DNA of 43,323 nt from a virus. The stretch lies in the IMG/VR virus record IMGVR_UViG_3300027851_000053, positions 1 through 43,323 of that record; one strand, 5' to 3'. Below the pieces are notes generated by a model that did no database searches, had not been told where the DNA came from, and was given only the letters and a program-made list of their open reading frames with translations. The translations under genes and the position numbers were made by a program. Of the stretch, positions 1 to 7,799 are shown one piece after another. The stretch's first letter is position 1. Each line of letters starts with the position of its first letter.

Positions 1-109
1 CATAATAAGAGTGTGGCTTCACGCTGTGCTACGCTTTTCAGGAGCTACCCTGGCCACAAAACAATAATAACAATAGTTTTTTTAAAAAGATAATCAGTAT
101 TTCTTATAT
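1..109 (-). repeat. 109-bp exact repeat, copy 1 (moron promoter plus structured leader)
   Basis: Identical to 42811-42919. On the minus strand it holds an upstream box (109-90), a -10 TATTAT (69-64) and a stem-loop leader closed by 58-53 pairing with 17-12. The stop codon of the plug gene (104-106) lies inside it. Nothing lies to its left in this window. If the sequence is circular, this copy and 42811-42919 are the same locus, driving the gene at 42789..42217. Confidence 0.9.
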
Positions 110-382
110 AAGCCCATCCGTCCAAGTCAAAACAAATCGATCATTGAATTGCTCGAAGCGTGGATTTTCATTCCCATCCAAGTCAACAAAGACAAAACCC
201 TCCTCGATTGGGTTTAGGTTTTGGCAAATCCGATTATAAATAACAGGCTCACCGTTTTTAATGATGCTCATGTAAAGCTCATCAAGTCGGGTGTTTAAGG
301 TCAATCGGTAGACATTCCCGCCTAGTGTAACTTGCAAGTTTTGATTGGCGTTTTTTTGTAGGTCGATGGCTAGTGTGGTCAT
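104..382 (-). CDS. Baseplate plug-like protein (DUF6983-like)
   Basis: A 92-residue protein with no membrane segment, predicted mainly beta (TLGGNVYRLTLNTR, then a hydrophobic C-terminus). Size and position fit the small baseplate plug proteins of the DUF6983 type found in contractile-tail phages next to the hub genes. It overlaps the upstream gene by 4 bases (ATGA), so the two are translationally coupled. Inference: it caps or lines the central baseplate channel. Its last codons and stop fall inside the 109-bp repeat. Assignment is by size, order and general resemblance; the fold call is not certain. Confidence 0.6.
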   Translation of the reverse strand: MTTLAIDLQKNANQNLQVTLGGNVYRLTLNTRLDELYMSIIKNGEPVIYNRICQNLNPIEEGFVFVDLDGNENPRFEQFNDRFVLTWTDGLI

Positions 383-1017
383 GAGAATATTCCTTTTACG
401 ACATTAACAATCCCTTTTTCTTCGATTTTACTGATAACGGACTGACTAGCTTTTTTAGGCTGCACTGTGCCACCCTCAACCGTTGAATTGTCTTGTTCTG
501 CTTTTGCCTCTTGTGTGCCAAATTCAAGCTGAACCTCGCGCACTTCTTCCAAGTCAATAGAAGCTGTAATCATCTGAATTGAAGTGTTGTCGCGCATGTA
601 GGCAAGGCGTGTGATGTTGTAATTTCGATATAGGTATTCAGGCGTAACAACATGGAATTTAAGCGTGCTATTCGCTAGTGCCTCAAGCTGAGCCAACCAA
701 GCCGATTTCTCAAGCTTTGTGCCTTTCCACTTAATCAATTGAACCGATAAAAAGCGTGGATCGGTGACTTTGTTGTATGAACTAAACGAGCCTTTCTCGA
801 TTAAGAATTTAGAAATGGTTGAGCTGTTTGTATAGTCAACATTCTTTACACTATCCGACAAAAGAATAGGCACGCCAAACTCATTAACCAACCCCCACAC
901 TTCACCAAATACAGCGCGGATTAATGCAGCACCGCCTAAGTTGATTGCAGCATCAGTACCCGCAGTCACAAGACCCTTAAACCCACTAGGTAGGTTCGGC
1001 ATTCCCGCCATTGCCAT
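379..1017 (-). CDS. Baseplate/tail hub-associated structural protein
   Basis: A 212-residue protein between tape measure and plug, where phages with DUF3383 sheaths carry a baseplate or tail-tip protein. The N-terminus is rich in Gly and Ala (GTDAAINLGGAALIRAVFG). The middle (PILLSDSVKNVDY, FLSVQLIKWKG, LKFHVVTPEYLYRNYNITRL) resembles phage hub proteins that bind the tube end. The tail is charged and low in complexity. SD TTGGTG lies 7 bases before the ATG, just past a terminator U-run, so expression needs readthrough or a start in the hairpin region. The domain name is uncertain, but a structural role is likely from its position. Confidence 0.6.
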   Translation of the reverse strand: MAMAGMPNLPSGFKGLVTAGTDAAINLGGAALIRAVFGEVWGLVNEFGVPILLSDSVKNVDYTNSSTISKFLIEKGSFSSYNKVTDPRFLSVQLIKWKGTKLEKSAWLAQLEALANSTLKFHVVTPEYLYRNYNITRLAYMRDNTSIQMITASIDLEEVREVQLEFGTQEAKAEQDNSTVEGGTVQPKKASQSVISKIEEKGIVNVVKGIFS

Positions 1018-1030
1018 AAATTCACCAATT

Positions 1031-1054
1031 AAAAAAAGCCCTCTATTGAGGGCT
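1031..1054 (-). terminator. Intrinsic terminator of the 1312..1067 moron
   Basis: A minus-strand hairpin AGCCCTC-AATA-GAGGGCT (7 bp) followed by seven U. It sits between the small gene ending at 1067 and the structural gene starting at 1017, with no recognisable promoter after it. Confidence 0.85.
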
Positions 1055-1066
1055 AGTATAACTTAA

Positions 1067-1312
1067 TTACCAATCTACAGTATGCAATGAATCACCCCAT
1101 GATAGTCGCACAATCTTTTTAAATTTATTCTTTTTCTTATTGTACTTCATAAACAGGCCGCAAGCTAACCCATCATTGATGTTTCCAAGCCTATACCATT
1201 TAACTTTATTTTTACCAACCTTGTAGTGGGTCGCGCCTTTTGGTTGGCTTTTTCTAAAGTTAATTGTTTCTTTTTCTAGCCATTTAGAAAACTTTTCTTT
1301 CGATGTTTGCAT
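1067..1312 (-). CDS. Small GATHY-family protein of unknown function (moron)
   Basis: An 81-residue basic protein with the motif PKGATHYKVGKNKVKWYRL, shared with five other small proteins in this phage. The start is the ATG at 1312, because GAGGA sits 8 bases upstream; an in-frame ATG at 1327 lies before that SD. The gene has its own promoter and 5' hairpin leader (1345-1441) and its own terminator (1031-1054), so it is an independent unit inserted among tail genes. Many Lys and Trp residues, no membrane segment. Function unknown; a role in host takeover or defence is only inferred from the cassette organisation. Confidence 0.75.
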   Translation of the reverse strand: MQTSKEKFSKWLEKETINFRKSQPKGATHYKVGKNKVKWYRLGNINDGLACGLFMKYNKKKNKFKKIVRLSWGDSLHTVDW

Positions 1313-1344
1313 GTTATTAATCCTCATTAAGGCATTATTGGAAA

Positions 1345-1441
1345 TGTGGCAACAGTTAATGACTCTGCTTTCGGATGCCTCCTAGCCACAAAACAATAGT
1401 ACCAATTTACTTAATTAAAAAATAATCAGTATTTCTTATAT
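1345..1441 (-). promoter_or_regulatory. Moron promoter with structured 5' leader
   Basis: Minus strand: box ATATAAGAAATACTGATTAT (1441-1422), exactly 20 bases, then TACTAT (1401-1396) preceded by TGG. The predicted start is near 1389. The transcript opens with UGUGGC (1390-1385), which pairs with GCCACA (1350-1345). Inside are a GGA-GGCA-UCC hairpin, the linker GAAA, and a GCAG/CUGU hairpin. The layout matches those at 8158-8256 and 42822-42919. Confidence 0.75.
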
Positions 1442-1444
1442 AAG

Positions 1445-1990
1445 TCATTTGGGCGGTTCGGGTAACGGCATCCAGTGTGTCACACTCTCAAGCTCCATGA
1501 AATCCGATATGATACCAAGCGGGTGATTTAAGATAGTATCGAAATCCCAAAATTTACCATTCTTAAAGGCAATGCCACCAATAACGCGATGCGTTTCCTC
1601 GTCTTTACCAATCCCATAGGCAATAACAAATGTGCTATCGCTTGGGAGTGAATCTTTTACGCTAATCCAATTGTTCGCGCCTACCTCTGTTCCCATAAAT
1701 TTCTCAAATATGGTTTTGCATTTCAGGAATCTGATCTCAAAATCTGCAAGGATTTCATCCTTAAAGTCTTCCCACTCGCTTTCTTGAGGTATGGCAACAA
1801 AGTAAAGTAGTTTTAAATTACAATTTGGTCGGGTCATTTCGATTGTTGTAAATTTATATCCATAGCTAACATGGCTGTAATTAAAAATCTCTTGGTCGAT
1901 TCTATCTCTGAATATCAACCCGTCTCTATCACCGCCATAGTGCTTGACTTCTTCATTTACGCAAAATTCATAATCATTTTTAAAAAACAT
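1445..1990 (-). CDS. DUF551-containing protein (moron)
   Basis: A 181-residue protein whose C-terminal third (WISVKDSLPSD ... GKFWDF ... VTHWMPLPEPPK) has the hallmark pattern of DUF551, a small domain common in phage accessory proteins. The N-terminal ~110 residues are unfamiliar and rich in aromatic and acidic residues. The gene lies between tape measure and the next moron; its stop at 1445 is 3 bases from the next promoter box. It has a structured leader of the moron type (2023-2080) but an extended -10 promoter without the shared box. Function unknown; DUF551 proteins are not required for virion structure in known phages. Confidence 0.75.
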   Translation of the reverse strand: MFFKNDYEFCVNEEVKHYGGDRDGLIFRDRIDQEIFNYSHVSYGYKFTTIEMTRPNCNLKLLYFVAIPQESEWEDFKDEILADFEIRFLKCKTIFEKFMGTEVGANNWISVKDSLPSDSTFVIAYGIGKDEETHRVIGGIAFKNGKFWDFDTILNHPLGIISDFMELESVTHWMPLPEPPK

Positions 1991-2022
1991 AATATACGCC
2001 TATATTTTGCCTTAGTGAGATA

Positions 2023-2093
2023 ATGCGGAAAGATTAGACTAAGGCGATGCTAATCATTTCGGGAGCTATCCTATCCGCACACTAATCATACCA
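2023..2093 (-). promoter_or_regulatory. Extended -10 promoter and structured leader of the DUF551 gene
   Basis: Minus strand: extended -10 TGG-TATGAT (2093-2085) directly after the tape-measure stop. The predicted transcript begins with GUGCGGA (2080-2074), which pairs with UCCGCAU (2029-2023). Inside are GGA-UAGC-UCC, the linker CGAAA, and a 6-bp GAUUAG/CUAAUC stem. This is the same three-way junction as the other moron leaders but with different stem sequences. Confidence 0.65.
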
Positions 2094-2095
2094 TA

Positions 2096-4243
2096 CTAAG
2101 CCATACTTGTACCAAGATTGTTAAGACTTGCTTCAACTCCACGCATTGCATCGGAAGTGATACCTGATACGCTTGACGCTGTTGTGTAGATATTCAAGTC
2201 GCCCATCTTCACATCAACGGAACGGCTTTGCATATCAGATTGCAAACCTTTGCTGTTGTAAAGCTTTCTTGGTGTAGCGCTTTGCTGAACCATGCCTTGA
2301 GCTTGTGCAGCACCTTGTTGCAGATTGGATGGTTGGTTTGGGATAGCCACATTAAACGGAGATGGCATCTTTCCACGGTCTGCCGATGGCGTTCCGTGAA
2401 CATGGATGGCTTTTCCTGAGCCAAAAATCTGACCTGACGCTTTCGCTTGTTTCTCAACCTCTGCAACCCATTTTTTAGTGGCTGAACTGGCCTCCCCTAA
2501 ATAATTTGGATTTGCATAAAATAAGTTTTCACCAACACTCGATGGCATTCCCTCGGCACGTTTTCTCAAGTAGTCGCGTACAAAAGCTTGCATACTAGGT
2601 GATACTTTATCCATAGGAACATTTTGCACACTTCCATAAGCTCCTTTTCGTGGCGCATTAATAGCGGAAAATGCCCAACGCTGATTTACAACACCACGCA
2701 CCCCTTTGCCAAATTCCCCTGACGCAGCTCGGTTAAGAATAGTATCAATTACACCCGCTGCTTGCTTTTCGCTATTCCCGTTTTTAAGCCCTGCGACAAC
2801 CTCTGTTGATGTTACTTTCATAATATCAATAATATCGCTTTCGCTTAGTGCTAAGGTGCTACCGTGGTTTGATTTCTTGAATGAGCCACCACCAACAGCA
2901 GGGGATTGCAATTCACCACCAGAACCACCAATCTTAAACGCGCCACCTAACATAAAGTCAGCAGCCTTGTTCCATGCGGGGCTAATAGCATCCTTAGCAC
3001 GTGAACCAAACTCAGCAAACATTTCTTTGGCTTCTGCCGATGCGCCCGCAAAGTCACCGCTAAATAGTTTCTGAATGATTGATGCATAGCCTTTGAGTGT
3101 TGGGATAACCTCAGCCATTACTTTATCGGCAAGCTCCCCAAAACCTTTAGTTAAGCTCTCAACGGAAAGCTTAGCACCGTCAATAAGGTCAGAGAATTTA
3201 CCCCAATCAAACAATGATTGACCGCCTTCAGCCCATACTTTGTAGTCGTCATAAAGCAGTGCGAATGCCGCAGCTATCCCACCCACCACCGCAATAAACG
3301 GCAAGAATGGCGCCATGAATGCTAAAGCTGCAAATAGTGCCTTGCCAAACAACGGAATAAGCACGGCACCCAAAACAAATGCCATTGCTTCAAATACATT
3401 TTTAACGGTCTTTTGGTGATCCTGTAAAAACTCAAAGAATGCCTTAGCAAAATTGGTTAGCTTCACAAGTAGGGGGATAATCGCGTTACCGATCATCAAT
3501 TTCATGCTTGCCCAATGTGCGGACAATTGCGCCTGGTTCTTAGATAGCTCTCGACTTGCTGCTAGTTCCTCTTTCGATGATGTATACATTTTGGCGTGAT
3601 ATTCAGACATTTCTTTCATGGCATCACGGCCTTGCATCAATGCCGCAATCGTGCCTTCATCGAAACCCATGTCTTGACCAAGTGCGTAGGCTTGCTCACT
3701 GTTCATTTCTGAAAATGAATCAGCTAAATCAAGCATAACTTTGTCTACATCGCGCAGCTTGCCTTGACCGTCTACCATTGCAACGCCAAGATGATTCATA
3801 AATGGAAGCAAGGATGTATCGCCTTTCACAACAAAATCATTCATGCCTTTATTAAGGCCTTTCATTGAATTTGTCATTCCCTCAGCAGTACCGCCTAAAG
3901 CAGCACCCGCACCACGCATACCATTAATTTTTTCAGCAGTCAAACCAAGTGAAGCTTGAAGCTTTAACATTTCCTCATTGGCTTGTCGTGTTTCTTCTGC
4001 TACGTTTTGCAAAAATCGAATGATACCTGTCGCAGCAGCCAAAGAAGCGAAAACCTTAGCAGCGCCCTTTACAGCTTTAGCCAGCCCCTCAAAGTTTTTG
4101 GAAACCGCACCGCCTTTTTTCTCGACACCATCTAGGCTTTTCTCGAGCCGTGTATCGGTTTTTATGGCATTCTCTGCCTGAGCTGTATACTTTGACGTAT
4201 CAAGCCCAAGCGTTACCATGATTGCATCTACAATATGAGCCAC
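2096..4243 (-). CDS. Tail tape measure protein with SleB-like hydrolase domain
   Basis: A 715-residue tail-length ruler. Order: N-terminal helical region; a hydrophobic block at about residues 283-335; a cell-wall-hydrolase (Hydrolase_2/SleB-like) domain at about 470-600 (EKQAAGVIDTILNR ... GVVNQRWAFSAIN); a linker; and a C-terminal ~65 residues nearly identical to the partial gene at 42987. The hydrolase probably opens peptidoglycan during injection. The start is GTG, sharing one base with the TAG of the frameshifted chaperone. At about 1.5 A per residue, 715 residues suggest a tail near 100 nm. Tape measure is certain by position after the chaperones; the hydrolase call rests on motif pattern. 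Confidence 0.9.
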   Translation of the reverse strand: MAHIVDAIMVTLGLDTSKYTAQAENAIKTDTRLEKSLDGVEKKGGAVSKNFEGLAKAVKGAAKVFASLAAATGIIRFLQNVAEETRQANEEMLKLQASLGLTAEKINGMRGAGAALGGTAEGMTNSMKGLNKGMNDFVVKGDTSLLPFMNHLGVAMVDGQGKLRDVDKVMLDLADSFSEMNSEQAYALGQDMGFDEGTIAALMQGRDAMKEMSEYHAKMYTSSKEELAASRELSKNQAQLSAHWASMKLMIGNAIIPLLVKLTNFAKAFFEFLQDHQKTVKNVFEAMAFVLGAVLIPLFGKALFAALAFMAPFLPFIAVVGGIAAAFALLYDDYKVWAEGGQSLFDWGKFSDLIDGAKLSVESLTKGFGELADKVMAEVIPTLKGYASIIQKLFSGDFAGASAEAKEMFAEFGSRAKDAISPAWNKAADFMLGGAFKIGGSGGELQSPAVGGGSFKKSNHGSTLALSESDIIDIMKVTSTEVVAGLKNGNSEKQAAGVIDTILNRAASGEFGKGVRGVVNQRWAFSAINAPRKGAYGSVQNVPMDKVSPSMQAFVRDYLRKRAEGMPSSVGENLFYANPNYLGEASSATKKWVAEVEKQAKASGQIFGSGKAIHVHGTPSADRGKMPSPFNVAIPNQPSNLQQGAAQAQGMVQQSATPRKLYNSKGLQSDMQSRSVDVKMGDLNIYTTASSVSGITSDAMRGVEASLNNLGTSMA

Positions 4244-4470
4244 TATTTAAGCTCCTCTATAACTGCCTTATTGTGTTTAGCAACTAAATCCACTTCTATG
4301 ACGTTTAACGCATCCTCTAGGCTTAGGTGTAATGCTAAGTCCGTATATGAAACAAGCCCTGTTTGTAGGGCTTGAAACACGGTATCAGATACGTTCACTG
4401 TCTTAGAAAGCAGACTTTCATTAATTGACAGTCCGCTTTGTTGCCCTAAGCTTGCGAACTGCCGTCTGTT
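4243..4470 (-). CDS. Frameshift-encoded C-terminal part of the tail assembly chaperone (gpT-like)
   Basis: A 75-codon -1 frame with no start codon of its own. It runs from the slippery site to TAG at 4245-4243, overlapping the tape-measure GTG by one base. Joined to the upstream gene by a -1 shift it gives a protein of about 206 residues. It is rich in Leu, Val and Asn (LSLEDALNVIEVDLVAKHNK). This matches the G/GT arrangement of long-tailed phages, in which the extended chaperone recruits tube protein to the tape measure. The size of this extension and its position directly before the tape measure are typical. Confidence 0.85.
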   Translation of the reverse strand, partial: NRRQFASLGQQSGLSINESLLSKTVNVSDTVFQALQTGLVSYTDLALHLSLEDALNVIEVDLVAKHNKAVIEELK

Positions 4471-4476
4471 AAAAAA
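4429..4476 (-). promoter_or_regulatory. Programmed -1 ribosomal frameshift signal
   Basis: Minus strand: slippery heptamer T TTT TTA (4476-4470) in the correct phase of the chaperone frame. An 8-base spacer follows, then an 8-bp stem CAGUUCGC (4461-4454) / GCGGACUG (4436-4429) with one G-U pair and a 17-base loop. The loop CUUAG could pair with a downstream CUAAG as a pseudoknot; that last part is speculative. Confidence 0.85.
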
Positions 4477-4862
4477 TCAATATGAATCATTAAGGCTTCT
4501 TTTCGGATTTGCCATAATGTTTTAATTGACTCAATATCAGAATCTAATAGGATGTCGCGTGGAGTTCCGCCCGATGGCACAATACGAGCGCAATTAAGAA
4601 GCTCATTCAATAGGTCGGTTGCAATCTGTTCTTGCATATTCCCAAGCCCTGCAATCACGACACGGGCCAATTCAAGCATCCCGCCCGATGTATTGACGTT
4701 TGAGAAATCTAAATTGCCCACATCAACACCACCGCGAAGCATTGCAAGCAAAGCACGATTGGCCCAATTATCAGCATCAATCACAGACATTTCGGTAATG
4801 ACAAAGGTTTTCCCCTTGTCACGACCGTCCGCAATAACTAAATCTTTAGTCTTACGAGCCAT
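4446..4862 (-). CDS. Tail assembly chaperone (gpG-like)
   Basis: A 138-residue soluble protein between tube and tape measure. The ATG at 4862 is chosen (GGAG about 10 bases upstream, MARKTKDLV); an upstream TTG at 4871 is less likely. Near its 3' end lies an in-phase slippery heptamer, so some ribosomes shift into the -1 frame and make a longer product. The protein (RGGVDVGNLDFSNV ... LLNELLNCARIV) resembles small chaperones of DUF3383-sheath tails that keep the tape measure soluble and guide tube polymerisation. It is absent from mature virions in known systems. Confidence 0.85.
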   Translation of the reverse strand: MARKTKDLVIADGRDKGKTFVITEMSVIDADNWANRALLAMLRGGVDVGNLDFSNVNTSGGMLELARVVIAGLGNMQEQIATDLLNELLNCARIVPSGGTPRDILLDSDIESIKTLWQIRKEALMIHIDFLTDGSSQA

Positions 4863-4863
4863 T

Positions 4864-5304
4864 TTACGCAATCTCCGTCAATGATGTTGGGTCAACTTCA
4901 AATACTGACTGGCTACCCTGTAAAAGCTTGGTAGCGCTTACACCTGAGTGTTGAGTGTAGAAACCACTAAATGAAGCAGTCTTACCAACAGACGGCAACG
5001 TCAATTGAAAATCAACCGCAACGATTTCTTTATTTTTAAGGAAGTTTGCAGCGCAGTTTTCAAGGATTGCTAATGATGGCGAGTTCGCTTCTAGGTTTAA
5101 GCCGAAAGTTTGCGCGTTAAACACAAAACCACCGCTTAAATTACCATCCGCACCTGCTACAGTTTGCGCAAGTGTGATGTCACCTAAGTTAAAAATATTG
5201 TCAGCCTGAAATCCAGTGAGCTGAACGTATGAATCGTAAATCCCCTCACAACGAAACAGTAGGACACAGTTCGCAGCGGTTAAGGTCTTTTTGTTAATAG
5301 CCAT
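4864..5304 (-). CDS. Tail tube protein (DUF3277-like)
   Basis: A 146-residue, mostly beta protein directly after the sheath gene, as in phages whose sheath is DUF3383 and tube DUF3277. The pattern fits: MAINKKTLTAANCVLLFRCEG at the start, then an IFNLGDITLAQTVAGADGNLSGG loop and a strand-rich C-terminus ending DPTSLTEIA. It forms the hexameric rings of the inner tube. The gap to the sheath gene is 12 bases and the next gene starts 1 base after its stop, so these genes are co-transcribed. Confidence 0.85.
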   Translation of the reverse strand: MAINKKTLTAANCVLLFRCEGIYDSYVQLTGFQADNIFNLGDITLAQTVAGADGNLSGGFVFNAQTFGLNLEANSPSLAILENCAANFLKNKEIVAVDFQLTLPSVGKTASFSGFYTQHSGVSATKLLQGSQSVFEVDPTSLTEIA

Positions 5305-5316
5305 GCTTTAAACCCC

Positions 5317-6786
5317 TTACTGTACGTTAATTGAAGCAATGTTAATCGAGTGAACCGAGCCGCCATCTGTATACCATAGCTTAATCGGGAATGAACCACG
5401 TACAGCGCGAACCTGTGCAGTAGCGTCACGGATCATTAAGTAGTAGCCCTGATTAAAGATAATAGTCGCAGCGTCAACACCTGCTTCATTATTGATAATC
5501 GACTTTTGTTGCTCAGATAAGATGACACCAGTTTGGATACCGCCGAAGTTAAGCATTTCGTTGATTGGGTCTTGAGCCGAAGCGCGGACTTTAGATTTTC
5601 CGACTTCATTGTATGGAATTGACTTGTTAGCAATCAAACCAGTGATCTGCGCTAACTGCAATTGGCTGTTGAAGTAGATTTGATTTAGGTACGCGTCAAC
5701 CCACTTAAATTCGCCTGAAACAATCGAATTGCGTAGGAAGATGAAACGGTCGTTGGCAGTTGCAAACGCGCCATAATAAGCGTATCCGTTCGATTCAAGG
5801 GCATTCGCATCATCTACATCGGTAACGCTAGGAGCTAGTGTTGAAGTAGAACGGAAGTCCATTGTTGTACGGCCATTCAATTCACTAAAGTTCAGTGAAG
5901 CAGCATATCCCGCACACAAAGCCGCATGTTCTAATGTGCCATATACACAAGTCGCGTCAGCAACATTATTTTCAGCAACCCAGCCCGCAAAGTTTGTTGT
6001 GTTGTTTGCGATTAAAGCCGTTGGTTCTTCGCCATATTTAACCAACCAATAACGGTGATTTTGCAAAGATACCCAAGTTGCGATTTCTTTTTGAATATCG
6101 TCAGTTAATGCGGTTGAAGTTTCGGCCACAATAGTTGATAGATTCAACGTGTAGTTGGTCAAGCGCTTCATTGCGGTGGTTGCAGTATCAACTGTTGTTA
6201 CGTTGTCTAATTGAGCACCTGTAAGCTCAGTTAAGGCCAACAACTCAGCAGCAGCACCAGTAGCGAATGAAATAGAACTTGTTGAACCAGTTGTACCCGA
6301 TGCAATAACGAATGACTGCAATTGAGTGTCAAAGGTCACAGCAGCAGTTAAAGCGGTCGCAATCAATGTAGCGGCATTGCTAAAACTTGTTGCAGCAGAC
6401 AAATTAATAGTGCCAGTTTTAAGAACACCATCGATAGTTACGCTGATAGCGCCTGTAATCGCTTTTAACTGATCAAGCGACATAGAGCGTAGTGATGCAC
6501 CTGTTAATTTTGCAGCGCTGTCAACGGCAGAATATTTTGAAATGAATAGCGCAGATGGCTTAACAGTTGAGCCTGTAAAGCCATTGAAATAAATCTGAGC
6601 GAATTTGTACTTGTCAGACGTTGTACCGTAGTCATTGCCTACTGCGTCGGCGTTTGAATATTCTTTAGCGACAAACTTTACATCATCACTAATGATTACT
6701 GCGTTAAGTGCCATTGCAGTACCGCCCGCCCCTAGAACTGAGGGAAGTACCGTAACGATTTCACTTGCTGGAATGGATGCTAGCAT
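5317..6786 (-). CDS. Contractile tail sheath protein (DUF3383)
   Basis: A 489-residue protein with the DUF3383 sheath pattern: N-terminal IPASEIVTVLPSVLGAGGTAMALNAV, GTTSDKYKFAQIYFNGF, a variable outer domain rich in Thr, Ala and Ser (about residues 100-230), a central YWLVKYGEEPTALIANNTTNFAGWVAENN region, and a conserved C-terminal domain (INEMLNFGGIQTGVILSEQQ ... GSFPIKLWYTDGG). The sheath contracts to drive the tube through the host envelope, so its presence makes this a myovirus. The length is usual for the family. It is followed by the tube gene. Confidence 0.92.
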   Translation of the reverse strand: MLASIPASEIVTVLPSVLGAGGTAMALNAVIISDDVKFVAKEYSNADAVGNDYGTTSDKYKFAQIYFNGFTGSTVKPSALFISKYSAVDSAAKLTGASLRSMSLDQLKAITGAISVTIDGVLKTGTINLSAATSFSNAATLIATALTAAVTFDTQLQSFVIASGTTGSTSSISFATGAAAELLALTELTGAQLDNVTTVDTATTAMKRLTNYTLNLSTIVAETSTALTDDIQKEIATWVSLQNHRYWLVKYGEEPTALIANNTTNFAGWVAENNVADATCVYGTLEHAALCAGYAASLNFSELNGRTTMDFRSTSTLAPSVTDVDDANALESNGYAYYGAFATANDRFIFLRNSIVSGEFKWVDAYLNQIYFNSQLQLAQITGLIANKSIPYNEVGKSKVRASAQDPINEMLNFGGIQTGVILSEQQKSIINNEAGVDAATIIFNQGYYLMIRDATAQVRAVRGSFPIKLWYTDGGSVHSINIASINVQ

Positions 6787-6801
6787 TATCCTTTTTTCCT
6801 C

Positions 6802-7296
6802 TTAAAGTGGATTAATATCTACCGTAATTGTTTTAGTAGATTCTTGACGATAAGTATAGTGTGGATTGTATTGCATATCAATTTCCACCATCCAACGCGC
6901 TTCGTACTCAGATGCTTCGTTTACAAACGATAGGTTTTTAGGCGGTCGATAGTCTAACGGCTTACACGATTGCAGGCGCTCACATGCATAGGGGTTTTTA
7001 AACATTGTGGCAATCTGCCTAGCCCTTGCCTGTCCTAGATCACCATAACAATCAACTTGCATCATCGTCTTGACAGCAGTCTGTACGGTTACAGTTTGGC
7101 TAATTAAATCGGGATTAGTCACCTCTGAATAGCTTAATTGGTCTAAATCAGTTTCAGTTATAAAGGTTATCACTATTCCATCTATAGGAAGTGGCACTCC
7201 ATTTTGATAGCCCTGAACAATAGGGCATGTGAAGAACTCAAGAAGCATTGCCCGAATCTCAATAAACATTTGGTTTAAAAAGTCTATCTCACTCAT
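6802..7296 (-). CDS. Neck/tail terminator protein (LIC_12616/gp12-like)
   Basis: A 164-residue protein just upstream of the sheath, the usual place of the tail terminator that caps tube and sheath and joins the tail to the neck. The ATG at 7296 (MSEIDFLNQMF) is preceded by GGGGG; an upstream TTG-type start at 7344 lies well inside the previous gene. Features such as VVITFITETDLDQLSYSEV, TMMQVDCYGDLGQARARQIATMF and EARWMVEIDMQYN match the phage neck terminator family, in which a small alpha/beta domain forms a hexameric ring. It overlaps the collar gene by 8 bases. Confidence 0.75.
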   Translation of the reverse strand: MSEIDFLNQMFIEIRAMLLEFFTCPIVQGYQNGVPLPIDGIVITFITETDLDQLSYSEVTNPDLISQTVTVQTAVKTMMQVDCYGDLGQARARQIATMFKNPYACERLQSCKPLDYRPPKNLSFVNEASEYEARWMVEIDMQYNPHYTYRQESTKTITVDINPL

Positions 7297-7759
7297 AAAA
7301 AACCCCCTGTCCAAATGGTCGCAATTCTGTTCCCTCAAACCCAAACCAACCTAACTTCTCAGCATCAAGCTTGCTTAATCTAACACCTAGTATTTTAACC
7401 CAATCACTATATGACTCGATAACTTTTAATACTCGCCAAGCAACTGTCTCATCTTCACCATAAGGTTTAAACACAATCAAATCCGATCCTAGTGCTAGTG
7501 TTCGTCTTTGCGCTGAAATCAAGCCGTTTGCATAAATATAACTATATTGACCTTGCTGCGATATGAGATTCAAATGCTGCAACTGTTCTGTCTCAATCGA
7601 CTGTGTTTGAATCTCGATAGTAGAGTCTGCATATCTTGGCACTTGCTTGCCATTCGCCGCAATTGTGTAGCCCGCATTTGTTAATAGTGTCGCATCAGGG
7701 ATATTGCTATTCACTCCCCTTGTGACGCTATTCGCCATCATTCTTAATTTAATAGACAT
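7289..7759 (-). CDS. Collar/head-tail joining protein
   Basis: A 156-residue beta-rich protein between the moron at 8123..7800 and the tail terminator. The sequence (STIEIQTQSIETEQLQHL, LALGSDLIVFKPYGEDET, WRVLKVIESYSDWVKILGVRL) resembles phage collar proteins of Obolenskvirus-like and related myoviruses. The ATG directly follows the U-run of the moron terminator, and GAGGG in the terminator's 3' arm is the only good SD (7-base spacing). There is no promoter between, so translation depends on transcripts that read through that hairpin. A downstream MMANSV start is possible but has a poorer SD. Confidence 0.65.
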   Translation of the reverse strand: MSIKLRMMANSVTRGVNSNIPDATLLTNAGYTIAANGKQVPRYADSTIEIQTQSIETEQLQHLNLISQQGQYSYIYANGLISAQRRTLALGSDLIVFKPYGEDETVAWRVLKVIESYSDWVKILGVRLSKLDAEKLGWFGFEGTELRPFGQGVFYE

Positions 7760-7784
7760 AAAAAAGCCCTCTTGGTTGAGGGCT
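7760..7784 (-). terminator. Intrinsic terminator of the 8123..7800 moron, overlapping the next RBS
   Basis: Minus-strand hairpin AGCCCTC-AACCAA-GAGGGCT, then TTTTT and the ATG at 7759. The 3' arm GAGGG is spaced 7 bases from that ATG, so one sequence is both terminator arm and Shine-Dalgarno. Confidence 0.85.
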
Positions 7785-7799
7785 AGTTTAGCATTAAAA

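Noticed and set aside
1345-1390. Hammerhead ribozyme in the leader (three-way junction with GAAA)
   Set aside because: The CUGANGA core strand and cleavage-site context are absent in all four copies.
2706-3074. Plus-strand frame opposite the tape measure
   Set aside because: Shadow of the helical, Ala-rich tape-measure codons; no SD and no family likeness.
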